From: Amblyomma americanum
Lineage: Eukaryota > Arthropoda > Arachnida > Ixodida > Ixodidae
Assembly: GCF_052857255.1 (NCBI RefSeq)
Contig: NC_135504.1
Coordinates: forward strand, 136,016,929-136,080,928
Direction of reading: 5' to 3'
DNA: 64,000 nt
Part shown: positions 1 through 9,493 of the stretch, piece by piece
Layout of the letters: the number at the start of each line of letters is the position of its first letter
How positions within the stretch are numbered: the stretch's first letter is position 1
Translations under genes and position numbers: made by a program
Notes under the pieces: model-generated
Database searches by the model: none
What the model was told of the DNA's origin: nothing
The model's input: only the letters and a program-made list of their open reading frames with translations

Positions 1-2619
1 TCAATGTACTAGAAATGAACTGTAGCAAAATGGTGGTTTGAGCTAGTTGGTACATATTCACAATTTCACCAGCGCTGCGACTAGGAACAAGAACAGAGAA
101 GGAAGACAAGGACAAGCGCTACTAACAACTGAAAGTTTATTTGAAAAAAACACAGATTATATGCACACAACTGACAACCCAAAGCGCCTGCGCTTCCCCC
201 ACCAGGCACGCAAAAGAGAGTTAAAAATCTAGATACAAAATTTCACACTCATGTAAGTTTACAGATGGTGTGCTAACGCACGTGTCGATGTTCTTGTGAA
301 TGTGATAGGCTTCACACAACTCCCTAGTTAACTGATCTGGATGTCTGAATTTAATCTTAGCCCTGTTAAGCAGAGGAAAGCATGCTTTTTTGTTAGACAC
401 ACCGGGTTTGTTTAGAAGACATTCTCTGTAATGAAGGGACAGATTTGATGAAGGAGCACCATTCAAAGAGGTTCTATACTGACGTAAGCGTGTATTTATG
501 CATTTACCGGTTTGCCCAATGTAACTCTTGCCGCATTTAAAAGGTATGTCATAAACCACTCCCTCTGCACATGGCACAAAGGTTGACTCATGATCCACCT
601 GGCATGCATTTTTTCTTTTGCCTCTTATTTGCTTCTGTTCCCGGGCTCTTTTGTCAACAATAGCACAAACCTTGCCTAGTTTATTAGGGACCGAAAAGAG
701 CACTTTTACCCCATATCTAGTGCCAACCTGCTTAAGCCTATGGGATAACTGATGAATGTAGGGTATTACCGCATACTTCGTTCTGTCATTGCCGGAATTT
801 TTCTGTGCTTCATGTCTACCAAACGACTTCATCTTCTTCAGGATCTTGTTGCTAGCAAGCGCTATCACATCTTTGGGGAAGCCCGCTGACCTTAGCCTTT
901 GAACTTGCTTATCGAAACTGCTGCCTAAAGTATGAATACATGACTTAGTAAGTGCAGATCCTAAACAAGACACTGCTATGCCACATTTAACTATTTTCGA
1001 GTGCCCAGACTGATAATTTAGCAAGGGCTTTTCCGACCGCTGTAGGAAGGACCAACAAACATGATTCACCTTTTTCTCCAATCTAATATCCAAGAATTGC
1101 AGCTGATTATCTTCCGGTAATTCAAAGGTAAATTTCAGACCAAACCCGCAGTTTTCAAAAGTCTTTAAAATGTCATCCACATGTGCCTTGAAGTCATGGG
1201 ATTCAACAAAAACAAGATAATCGTCTACATACCGGAAGATTTGTTTTACACGGTTGTCTAAGTTAACTTTAATGCTCCTATCTGCATAGGAAAGAAAGAT
1301 ATTACTAAGTACCGGAGCCACTTTTGAGCCAATGCACACTCCTGTTTTTTGAACATATAGCCTGCCTTCCCAATCAACAAATGTGGATTTGAGATAAAAT
1401 GACACAGGCTCCAAAAACGAGCCCACAGAAACGCCACACTTTGAAATGAATGCTTCTTCATCATTATCCTCTACTATACATTTCTTAACACACTGGAGGA
1501 GCCTATCATGTGGCAATGAATAGAATAAATCCTGCACATCAATACTAAACATATCACACCCACCAGGATTATTTAGTTTCAGATATTGCACAACCGCCTC
1601 GGAATTAGATACAAGAAACGGGTCTTCTACTGTCAGTGAACACAATTTACTTTGCAAAAAACTTGAAACGGCATGTTGCCAAGTTCCCCGTTCAGTAACA
1701 ATGCAACGGAAGGGGATGTCAGTTTTATGAGTTTTGGCAGCAAAAAACACTTCTAAAAAGTTGCCTTTCGCCTTCTTAATGGATGCTTGCAGGCCAACTA
1801 AATTCATATCACCTACCAGCCTTAACGCCTCGCTTTTTTGTTTAAGGGCACTGGAACGCACAGGCTTAAAGTTTTTGGCAACTGAATTCCTAGCTTTCTC
1901 ACAGAAAAGTTTCTCTGGCAGCGTAAGGAAATAACCTTCTTTATCCGAGACAACCACGCGAAGTTTTTCGGACGTCAAGAAATCGGTCAGGTGCGCAAAG
2001 TCCCACCTTTTGGCCGGCCCTCCGCCAATCTTCTTGAGGGCCTCAACACATTCCACAACGCACCTAGGCTGCTCCTCTTTCCGTGCTTGGCACGCGATTG
2101 ACCTTCCAAGAGCCAACTTTTCTTCTTTTCCCAAAGAAGGCTGGACACCGAATTTTGGACCCAACTTTAGAATCTTCTGGAACTTCTCTGGCACCGGCTG
2201 ATCACCCAGGACCAAGAGCTTTCCTTCGGAGCACGGAGACGCTGTACTGGAGGGAAACCACGGGCGGGCGGTGTACCAAAGGAACTCGGTATGTTTTTTC
2301 GCTTGTTCGCACCACTCATGGAAGTGCCGCACACGATTTTTGTCCTTCCCACACACCACCCAAAGGCAATCCTTGTAGTATCGATGTTGACGCCACCACT
2401 CTGAAGATGCAATCCGGCAAATCCTGCGGCTGTGCCCTTTAGATGGGAGGAGGCCACCGCACATAACTTGGACCTCAACTGGGCAAAGAGCACGTCTGGC
2501 ATGCCACGAAGCTACCCTTGCTTTGAAGGCACAAACTGCAATTAGGGAAGCCAGGGCTGCCTGGTTGTCAAAAGGAGCGGGATTAGGACATAGAAAAGAG
2601 CTCAATGTACTAGAAATGG
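1..2619 (-). mobile_element. Penelope-like element, copy 1 (minus strand)
   Basis: The segment is the near-exact reverse complement of the copy at about 2880-5447, so two copies face each other head to head. It holds the full coding body and, at 1-260, the 3' tail with an AATAAA-like signal. At 1-75 the tail runs on into sequence that lies just upstream of the coding body in the other copy (2836-2911). A further minus-strand copy therefore probably begins left of the window. The junction with the other orientation is at about 2619/2620. Tail-to-head partial copies of this kind are a known habit of Penelope-like elements. Confidence 0.85.
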
Positions 2620-2641
2620 ACATCGACACGTGCGTTAGCAC
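221..2641 (-). CDS. Penelope-like reverse transcriptase / GIY-YIG endonuclease (copy 1)
   Basis: An uninterrupted 806-codon frame. The centre is a reverse transcriptase with the catalytic FRYVDDYLVF motif near 1217-1240. The C-terminal ~90 residues form a GIY-YIG endonuclease (GVVYDIPFKCGKSYIGQTG, then an Arg-rich helix CINTRLRQ). That combination defines Penelope-like elements, which prime reverse transcription at endonuclease nicks. The first seven residues (MLTHVSM) are read from the neighbouring inverted tail fragment, so the natural start is probably further in or lost. Few substitutions separate it from the plus copy (for example CQARKEEQPR against RQARKEEPPR), which points to recent duplication. 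No stop or frameshift is visible, so it could encode a complete protein if transcribed. Confidence 0.9.
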   Translation of the reverse strand: MLTHVSMSISSTLSSFLCPNPAPFDNQAALASLIAVCAFKARVASWHARRALCPVEVQVMCGGLLPSKGHSRRICRIASSEWWRQHRYYKDCLWVVCGKDKNRVRHFHEWCEQAKKHTEFLWYTARPWFPSSTASPCSEGKLLVLGDQPVPEKFQKILKLGPKFGVQPSLGKEEKLALGRSIACQARKEEQPRCVVECVEALKKIGGGPAKRWDFAHLTDFLTSEKLRVVVSDKEGYFLTLPEKLFCEKARNSVAKNFKPVRSSALKQKSEALRLVGDMNLVGLQASIKKAKGNFLEVFFAAKTHKTDIPFRCIVTERGTWQHAVSSFLQSKLCSLTVEDPFLVSNSEAVVQYLKLNNPGGCDMFSIDVQDLFYSLPHDRLLQCVKKCIVEDNDEEAFISKCGVSVGSFLEPVSFYLKSTFVDWEGRLYVQKTGVCIGSKVAPVLSNIFLSYADRSIKVNLDNRVKQIFRYVDDYLVFVESHDFKAHVDDILKTFENCGFGLKFTFELPEDNQLQFLDIRLEKKVNHVCWSFLQRSEKPLLNYQSGHSKIVKCGIAVSCLGSALTKSCIHTLGSSFDKQVQRLRSAGFPKDVIALASNKILKKMKSFGRHEAQKNSGNDRTKYAVIPYIHQLSHRLKQVGTRYGVKVLFSVPNKLGKVCAIVDKRAREQKQIRGKRKNACQVDHESTFVPCAEGVVYDIPFKCGKSYIGQTGKCINTRLRQYRTSLNGAPSSNLSLHYRECLLNKPGVSNKKACFPLLNRAKIKFRHPDQLTRELCEAYHIHKNIDTCVSTPSVNLHECEILYLDF

Positions 2642-5449
2642 ACCATCTGTAAACTTACATGAGTGTGAAATTTTGTATCTAGATTTTTAACTCCCTTTTG
2701 CGTGCCTGGTGGGGGAAGCGCAGGCGCTTTGGGTTGTCAGTTGTGTGCATATAATCTGTGTTTTTTTTCAAATAAACTTTCAGTTGTTAGTAGCGCTTGT
2801 CCTTGTCTTCCTTCTCTGTTCTTGTTCCTAGTCGCAGCGCTGGTGAAATTGTGAATATGTACCAACTAGCTCAAACCACCATTTTGCTACAGTTCATTTC
2901 TAGTACATTGAGCTCTTTTCTATGTCCTAATCCCGCTCCTTTTGACAACCAGGCAGCCCTGGCTTCCCTAATTGCAGTTTGTGCCTTCAAAGCAAGGGTA
3001 GCTTCGTGGCATGCCAGACGTGCTCTTTGCCCAGTTGAGGTCCAAGTTATGTGCGGTGGCCTCCTCCCATCTAAAGGGCACAGCCGCAGGATTTGCCGGA
3101 TTGCATCTTCAGAGTGGTGGCGTCAACATCGATACTACAAGGATTGCCTTTGGGTGGTGTGTGGGAAGGACAAAAATCGTGTGCGGCACTTCCATGAGTG
3201 GTGCGAACAAGCGAAAAAACATACCGAGTTCCTTTGGTACACCGCCCGCCCGTGGTTTCCCTCCAGTACAGCGTCTCCGTGCTCCGAAGGAAAGCTCTTG
3301 GTCCTGGGTGATCAGCCGGTGCCAGAGAAGTTCCAGAAGATTCTAAAGTTGGGTCCAAAATTCGGTGTCCAGCCTTCTTTGGGAAAAGAAGAAAAGTTGG
3401 CTCTTGGAAGGTCAATCGCGCGCCAAGCACGGAAAGAGGAGCCGCCTAGGTGCGTTGTGGAATGTGTTGAGGCCCTCAAGAAGATTGGCGGAGGGCCGGC
3501 CAAAAGGTGGGACTTTGCGCACCTGACCGATTTCTTGACGTCCGAAAAACTTCGCGTGGTTGTCTCGGATAAAGAAGGTTATTTCGTTACGCTGCCAGAG
3601 AAACTTTTCCGTGAGAAAGCTAGGAATTCAGTTGCCAAAAACTTTAAGCCTGTGCGTTCCAGTGCCCTTAAACAAAAAAGCGAGGCGTTAAGGCTGGTAG
3701 GTGATATGAATTTAGTTGGCCTGCAAGCATCCATTAAGAAGGCGAAAGGCAACTTTTTAGAAGTGTTTTTTGCTGCCAAAACTCATAAAACTGACATCCC
3801 CTTCCGTTGCATTGTTACTGAACGGGGAACTTGGCAACATGCCGTTTCAAGTTTTTTGCAAAGTAAATTGTGTTCACTGACAGTAGAAGACCCGTTTCTT
3901 GTATCTAATTCCGAGGCGGTTGTGCAATATCTGAAACTAAATAATCCTGGTGGGTGTGATATGTTTAGTATTGATGTGCAGGATTTATTCTATTCATTGC
4001 CACATGATAGGCTCCTCCAGTGTGTTAAGAAATGTATAGTAGAGGATAATGATGAAGAAGCATTCATTTCAAAGTGTGGCGTTTCTGTGGGCTCGTTTTT
4101 GGAGCTTGTGTCATTTTATCTCAAATCCACATTTGTTGATTGGGAAGGCAGGCTATATGTTCAAAAAACAGGAGTGTGCATTGGCTCAAAAGTGGCTCCG
4201 GTACTTAGTAATATCTTTCTTTCCTATGCAGATAGGAGCATTAAAGTTAACTTAGACAACCGTGTAAAACAAATCTTCCGGTATGTAGACGATTATCTTG
4301 TTTTTGTTGAATCCCATGACTTCAAGGCACATGTGGATGACATTTTAAAGACTTTTGAAAACTGCGGGTTTGGTCTGAAATTTACCTTTGAATTACCGGA
4401 AGATAATCAGCTGCAATTCTTGGATATTAGATTGGAGAAAAAGGTGAATCATGTTTGTTGGTCCTTCCTACAGCGGTCGGAAAAGCCCTTGCTAAATTAT
4501 CAGTCTGGGCACTCGAAAATAGTTAAATGTGGCATAGCAGTGTCTTGTTTAGGATCTGCACTTACTAAGTCATGTATTCATACTTTAGGCAGCAGTTTCG
4601 ATAAGCAAGTTCAAAGGCTAAGGTCAGCGGGCTTCCCCAAAGATGTGATAGCGCTTGCTAGCAACAAGATCCTGAAGAAGATGAAGTCGTTTGGTAGACA
4701 TGAAGCACAGAAAAATTCCGGCAATGACAGAACGAAGTATGCGGTAATACCCTACATTCATCAGTTATCCCATAGGCTTAAGCAGGTTGGCACTAGATAT
4801 GGGGTAAAAGTGCTCTTTTCGGTCCCTAATAAACTAGGCAAGGTTTGTGCTATTGTTGACAAAAGAGCCCGGGAACAGAAGCAAATAAGAGGCAAAAGAA
4901 AAAATGCATGCCAGGTGGATCATGAGTCAACCTTTGTGCCATGTGCAGAGGGAGTGGTTTATGACATACCTTTTAAATGCGGCAAGAGTTACATTGGGCA
5001 AACCGGTAAATGCATAAATACACGCTTACGTCAGCATAGAACCTCTTTGAATGGTGCTCCTTCATCAAATCTGTCCCTTCATTACAGAGATTGTCTTCTA
5101 AACAAACCCGGTGTGTCTAACAAAAAAGCATGCTTTCCTCGGCTTAACAGGGCTAAGATTAAATTCAGACATCCAGATCAGTTAACTAGGGAGTTGTGTG
5201 AAGCCTATCACATTCACAAGAACATCGACACGTGCGTTAGCACACCATCTGTAAACTTACATGAGTGTGAAATTTTGTATCTAGATTTTTAACTCTCTTT
5301 TGCGTGCCTGGTGGGGGAAGCGCAGGCGCTTTGGGTTGTCAGTTGTGTGCATATAATCTGTGTTTTTTTCAAATAAACTTTCAGTTGTTAGTAGCGCTTG
5401 TCCTTGTCTTCCTTCTCTGTTCTTGTTCCTAGTCGCAGCGCTGGTGAAA
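2620..5449 (+). mobile_element. Penelope-like element, copy 2 with upstream partial tail (pLTR-like)
   Basis: The unit starts with a 5'-truncated 3' end of the same element (2620-2848: last ~22 codons, stop, 3' tail). A full copy follows directly, and its own tail ends at about 5447. The two tails (2620-2848 and 5222-5449) are almost identical, so they work as a long direct repeat, the pseudo-LTR arrangement typical of Penelope-like elements. An AATAAA-type poly(A) signal lies in both tails, near 2772 and 5370. The 3' end stops where the 42-bp minisatellite begins. Confidence 0.85.
2797..5292 (+). CDS. Penelope-like reverse transcriptase / GIY-YIG endonuclease (copy 2)
   Basis: An intact 831-codon frame. 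Rough layout: a cysteine- and basic-rich N-terminal region (residues 1-150), reverse transcriptase core (~250-600) with YVDD near residues 495-498, a linker rich in Lys/Arg, then the GIY-YIG nuclease from about residue 718 to 770. The nuclease shows VVYDI, YIGQTG and the downstream Arg. The first ~40 codons lie in the tail-derived upstream repeat, so transcription and translation may begin inside the pseudo-LTR. Initiation at 2797 is only the longest choice. Both catalytic centres look complete. The long length, the absence of stops and the close match to copy 1 suggest a young insertion. Confidence 0.9.
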   Translation: MSLSSFSVLVPSRSAGEIVNMYQLAQTTILLQFISSTLSSFLCPNPAPFDNQAALASLIAVCAFKARVASWHARRALCPVEVQVMCGGLLPSKGHSRRICRIASSEWWRQHRYYKDCLWVVCGKDKNRVRHFHEWCEQAKKHTEFLWYTARPWFPSSTASPCSEGKLLVLGDQPVPEKFQKILKLGPKFGVQPSLGKEEKLALGRSIARQARKEEPPRCVVECVEALKKIGGGPAKRWDFAHLTDFLTSEKLRVVVSDKEGYFVTLPEKLFREKARNSVAKNFKPVRSSALKQKSEALRLVGDMNLVGLQASIKKAKGNFLEVFFAAKTHKTDIPFRCIVTERGTWQHAVSSFLQSKLCSLTVEDPFLVSNSEAVVQYLKLNNPGGCDMFSIDVQDLFYSLPHDRLLQCVKKCIVEDNDEEAFISKCGVSVGSFLELVSFYLKSTFVDWEGRLYVQKTGVCIGSKVAPVLSNIFLSYADRSIKVNLDNRVKQIFRYVDDYLVFVESHDFKAHVDDILKTFENCGFGLKFTFELPEDNQLQFLDIRLEKKVNHVCWSFLQRSEKPLLNYQSGHSKIVKCGIAVSCLGSALTKSCIHTLGSSFDKQVQRLRSAGFPKDVIALASNKILKKMKSFGRHEAQKNSGNDRTKYAVIPYIHQLSHRLKQVGTRYGVKVLFSVPNKLGKVCAIVDKRAREQKQIRGKRKNACQVDHESTFVPCAEGVVYDIPFKCGKSYIGQTGKCINTRLRQHRTSLNGAPSSNLSLHYRDCLLNKPGVSNKKACFPRLNRAKIKFRHPDQLTRELCEAYHIHKNIDTCVSTPSVNLHECEILYLDF

Positions 5450-5450
5450 A

Positions 5451-5775
5451 CGTGCGTTGGCTACCACGAGGACAGTTTACGCTCGAGGGACACGTGCGTT
5501 GGCTACCACGAGGACAGTTTACGTTCGAGAGACACGTGCGTTGGCTACCACGAGGACAGTTTACGCTCGAGAGACACGTGCGTTGGCTACCACGAGGACA
5601 GTTTACGCTCGTGAGACACGTGCGTTGGCTACCACGAGGACAGTTTACGCTCGAGGGGCACGTGCGTTGCTACCCCGAGGACAGTTTACGTTCGAGAGAC
5701 ACGTGCGTTGGCTACCACGAGGACAGTTTACGCTCGTGAGATACGTGCGTTGGCTACCACGAGGACAGTTTACAC
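5451..5775 (+). repeat. 42-bp minisatellite, eight copies
   Basis: The motif cgtgcgttggctacc recurs at 5451, 5493, 5535, 5577, 5619, 5661, 5702 and 5744. The period is 42 bp except for one 41-bp unit that lost a G. Units differ at only a few positions. Each contains CACGTG or a close variant. The array starts immediately after the end of the Penelope tail. A 12-base word, gacacgtgcgtt, is shared between the array and the last codons of the Penelope coding region. Because 42 is divisible by three, several open frames cross the array; they are by-products. Confidence 0.95.
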
Positions 5776-5958
5776 TGGCCCCCTCCCCTTTTTTTTCTCT
5801 CTCCCCGTGCACTGACCTTAACGCTTGCTCAAGTGCAAGGTCACTACTTTGAAGTAGGAACACTGAGCACAGTCAGACAAAACAAGCTGAATGCACAGCC
5901 TTTCATGAATGATGGCTATTTTATTTGCCGGATATTTTCATGACATTTTTATCTTCCA
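5776..5958. other. Short spacer, no feature recognised
   Basis: A pyrimidine-rich stretch (5778-5805) follows the minisatellite. The remainder reads as intron or flank up to the splice acceptor at about 5959. Confidence 0.5.
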
Positions 5959-7660
5959 GGCACCCAGGCGGAGCACAAGTTTAAGAACTTAAAGGACATT
6001 TACATGCGGAAAAAACAAGAAATGAGAAGGAACAAAAGAGTAGAGCTGGGGCGGCAGATATTCCTCTTAAAAAATGGCCGCACTTTGTGTCCATGATGGC
6101 ACTCATGGACGCTTCACCGCAGCCTGCACTGTGAGTTGAATTTCTAGGATTTTTTCCTGTTATGGGAGTCAATGTCAAGTAACATTTTTGGATTGTCAGG
6201 TCACCCTATTCTACTCTCTGCCTAGGTGTGATGACCAGTGGCCAGTTGTCCTCAAATCTGTACACATAATCTAGCAGCTCTATTTGTTCTCATGGCAGTG
6301 GACCATAAAAAGCTGAACTACATAATTTGTTTTTCCGGTGTCCTTTGCAGTACAGAGGATGATGACACAAGGTGAGAAACAATATGCAGCTAAAACAGTT
6401 TTCTGCAAATTTCACAAGCAACTACACTTGGTCATTCAGAAAGTCCATTCTGGTTATTCTGTGTCAAATATGTATGTTATTTTATTTTCAGCTTCAAATA
6501 TGCTCTTCACAAGGCTGGTGAAAGGTTAGTGACCAAAAGGAGGCTTGTTAGGCATAACTTCAGACGCATGTCGCACGGTATGGGCCTGCCAAGACAGCAC
6601 TGAAATAAACATGATAAAAGGAATGATGATTGAGCGGTTGAAGGAAATGCTGGTTAGCTCAGACCCAAAAGATCAGCAGGAGCTGAACTTTGAAAGCGGT
6701 CATTTGGAATTGGTCTTGTATAAGCTGCTGCCATTAGTGAAAGCAAGAACAGAGGTTTTTAGGGAACAATGATTGAAATAAGCAAATCCTATTGCAAGTA
6801 CTCATGAAGCATAAACCTCCACAATCAGGAATGCAGCTAGGATTTAGGGAAAAAATCTATGGTGCCCTTGCGTAAACTGTTATGCTCCTGCATATTAATC
6901 CTCGATCTCTGGCATTGCAGCTCCACGCAGGCAATCCAAGGGCTTGTGGAACCACTGCCTCAGGCGTCTGGCAGCAACATTGAGGGGGATACCTGGGAAC
7001 AAGAGTAAGGAAAAATTGAAATACTGTGGTAGATTTTCACATCCTTGTAAGCCACCTATTTTCAAGTATGTAGGAAGAGTGCCCTAATGATACTCGTTTT
7101 TCAGATACATTCTCGACGTGCAGGGGCAAGATTTTGCTCAGCCGCCACCTGCAAAACGGTATGTGTGCATTTTCTTTCAGAACAGTTAGTTAAACAGGCG
7201 TACCAAGACAAGTTCTTTCACATAATGGAGAAAACTGTTTTGCATTGTAGGCCACGGATGTCGCAGAAAAAAGAAACGGAAAACCCTGGGTGAGTTTATA
7301 ACCTGTTCATTACTAAGATTGTGCATGTTTCTGTTCCTCAAGTTTAATGCGTTTGCTGCAAGGCTCATTGTGAGACTGCTTTGCCTGTTGTTCTCCCTTG
7401 TCCAGTCTTATTTGCTCAAGATTTCCTTCAGTGCTGTTCCGTGAACTGACTCACCAGTTTCCACTACTCTAAAATGTTTGGTCTACAGGAACGCAGGTGG
7501 CGAAAACGTCATGCAGGCCTGTGTTAGCCACCTGACAAAAATTAGGGAGCAGCGAGAAAAACAACAAAAGGATGACATTGGACTCTTCTGCATGCTTTTA
7601 GACTCCCGCCTGCGACGCCTGCCTCGCCACGATGCCGAAGACCATAAAACATTGAAATGA
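5959..7660 (+). CDS. MADF-BESS domain protein, 3' exons (5' end missing, one frameshift)
   Basis: Seven exons can be chained: 5959-6130, 6351-6371, 6492-6524, 6921-7004, 7105-7158, 7251-7289 and 7489-7660 (stop TGA). Every junction from the end of exon 1 onward is GT-AG and keeps phase. Exon 1 gives the C-terminal half of a MADF domain (FKNLKDIYMRKKQ ... KKWPHF). The last exon gives a BESS motif (DDIGLFCMLLDSRLRRLP). Such proteins are sequence-specific nuclear regulators: MADF binds DNA and BESS mediates protein contacts. Within exon 1 the frame of FKNLKD (codons starting at 6004) differs by one base from that of KKWPHF (codons at 6039). There is thus a frameshift near 6010-6035, or a sequencing error. 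The exon for the first MADF helix is not seen; the Penelope pair and minisatellite occupy the upstream side. Confidence 0.7.
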
Positions 7661-7730
7661 TGACATATGACGTGCAGCTCCAGACTAGAACTCAATTGTA
7701 AATAGTGGTGGTGTGCTTTTATTTTTCATG

Positions 7731-7963
7731 GTACTGCCTCGATGGAAAGAAATGCGAACAACCTGGCACCGCTGTTGGAATTCCTTTTCATCGCGCTTTT
7801 ACCTGAGCGGTACGAAAAAGACGGTACAGTCGTCCTAGAATATCTCATGGATCAGTGTAGGGTCTTTTCCCTATCACCAAAGTAAAAGCACGGTGAAAAG
7901 GAATTGAAACAGCGGAGCGTGTTGGCGCCGGGTTGTTCGCGTTTCTTTGCATCGAGGTAGTAC
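7731..7963. repeat. Foldback / MITE-like inverted repeat
   Basis: About 80 bases at 7731-7812 are the imperfect reverse complement of 7882-7963 (gtactgcctcgatggaaag at one end, ctttgcatcgaggtagtac at the other), with a ~70-base spacer. No coding sequence is present and no clear target duplication flanks it. It lies just past the MADF-BESS stop, so it may sit in that gene's 3' UTR. Confidence 0.75.
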
Positions 7964-8279
7964 AAATGTTTTCTACAAATGAACGTGCAATATCTACTAA
8001 ATCATTTTCTATGTTCCTTTTTTAAGCGTTCCATTATACTCTAATTTATAATACTCAAGTCAACACATCCTAATTTAGGTTTTATTGTATTCAATCGCTG
8101 AAGTTCTCGTTTTTAGCGCTGTCTTACATGATATGACTGAAGTGTGATATTTTTTGAACCCCGTCCCTCAAAGCCCTAGTCACTTTGGGAAATGAAGCCT
8201 CATACACCCTCAAGGCAGTCATGCTTTGTGTAAGGTTGGCTCTAGAATTGTTGAGGTATCACAGTCGAGGTGTCAGGCG
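7964..8279. other. AT-rich spacer, nothing recognised
   Basis: No coding, repeat or RNA signature could be supported here. Confidence 0.4.
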
Positions 8280-8398
8280 CGTGACGTCCCAAAGAAATTC
8301 GGGCTAGGAGACACGTCATAGTGGCCCAAATGGATCAAACATGCATCTTTTGGGTCAACAGTCTGGCACCATAACCACTGAGCGACTGTGGCGACGTG
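8280..8398 (-). mobile_element. Degraded tRNA-derived SINE
   Basis: On the minus strand the sequence begins with gtcgctcagtggttatgg, an A-box-like head shared with the better SINE copies at 40039 and 28232. It then decays. The B box is mutated beyond a clear match. The end retains a ctttgggacgt-type motif as in the other copies. Confidence 0.5.
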
Positions 8399-8465
8399 AC
8401 TGCCCTGTAAAGTACAAATGGTTGATCCGCTTAAATGGCCCACATAGCAATACTGAAGTGCCTAG

Positions 8466-8520
8466 TATTTATTTATTTATTACTCACAGCGCTTTTGTCA
8501 AGGCATTACACTGAGGGGGG
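8466..8520 (-). mobile_element. Possible 3' tail of a truncated LINE
   Basis: A (TTTA)n run at 8466-8482 reads on the minus strand as an (AATA)n tail, the same tail type as the truncated LINE ending at 39676. No reverse transcriptase sequence was recognised next to it, so only the tail is supported. Confidence 0.3.
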
Positions 8521-9490
8521 AACAGTAACACATTTCACTGTTCCTGTTGAAGCTCCAGTTCATTTTTATGATAAGTGAGGTTAGGAGACATTTTGCAAAA
8601 TATACAACTGATAAATATTACAAATGGCTTTTAACTTACATTAATACATGTTCAATACCAATCACTTCACATGCTACTTGTGCATCCCCTTTTCCCCGGA
8701 CACGGCGATGCCACGCTCGGCTAGGCGCGGGTGCTCGGCTCCGTGGTGATGCACTGTTCACCATCATCCCTCTGCGGGGATCCGCAGATGTTCACCATCA
8801 TCCCTTTGCCAATCACCAACGCCTTCAAGCTGCATACGCCCCCCTGCGGGGACAATCAAAACAGTTTTCAATGACAAAATGCGTCTTATCACTCCATTGC
8901 ATGTAAAGCGTTCTCGTGTTTATTCCCGCCATGTTCTCTTCTTTACGGGGCTAGATATCTCTCGGCACTCTTCACAGGTGGCGCCACAATGGTTCTCCTC
9001 CGAAGGAGACACTAGGTCTATGTGATACATAAACCGAGTTTCTCGTCAGGATCTGAGAACCAATGTCCCTGTAGAGGGGCAAGGGGTCTGAAGAGGTTAT
9101 AGAAAGCTTTTCTTTAGTTGCACCAAAAGTCCGACGCCAACCGCTCGAAATATTTCTTCTCAGCTTCTCTCATTTTTTTATTTAAAAAGTGCCCTTATGT
9201 TCTTTAGTTTATGAAAAACATGTGATTTTGTGATTTACTTCTGGAGCGTTGTGAATAAGTCCTCTGTCGCTTACGAATAAGCCTCATAAGATGCCAATTC
9301 ATTCAAGGCTTCAGCATTTTTCAAGTTGATTTCATTCGATGCTCAGAATGTAGGCATCAGTGAGACTTTGAATTCTTTAAATGTCAATATCGCTTGCTTC
9401 TTCTGCCATGCACTCAAAAGACAAAAGTGATCTTGTAATTTCTTTAATATTTACGTATAGTCTCTTCTGTCGAAACAGTAAACCTTCCTC
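8521..9490. other. Intergenic, no gene recognised
   Basis: The only structure noted is a duplicated word (gttcaccatcatccct) near 8757 and 8791. No exon with convincing homology was seen. Confidence 0.4.
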
Positions 9491-9493
9491 GGC

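Noticed and set aside
1734..2502. Frames antisense to the Penelope coding region, mirrored at 3011-3779
   Set aside because: They appear at mirrored positions in both copies because the ORF is duplicated. They are antisense or out-of-frame shadows.
2620..2911. Hammerhead ribozyme in the Penelope pseudo-LTR
   Set aside because: Hammerheads are known in such tails, but I could not find a CTGATGA core with a matching GAAA on either strand of 1-290 or 2620-2911. A covariance search would decide.
5451..5775. CRISPR-like array
   Set aside because: The units are contiguous with no unique spacers and the context is eukaryotic, so it is a minisatellite.
5360..5863. Open frames across the minisatellite (ATTRTVYARE-type repeats)
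   Set aside because: The period is divisible by three, so frames stay open by arithmetic. Several overlapping frames are equally open and none has a domain.
5959..5999. Using 5981-6178 minus or 6338-6529 plus as separate small genes
   Set aside because: These overlap in-phase exons and introns of the MADF-BESS gene and show no domain.
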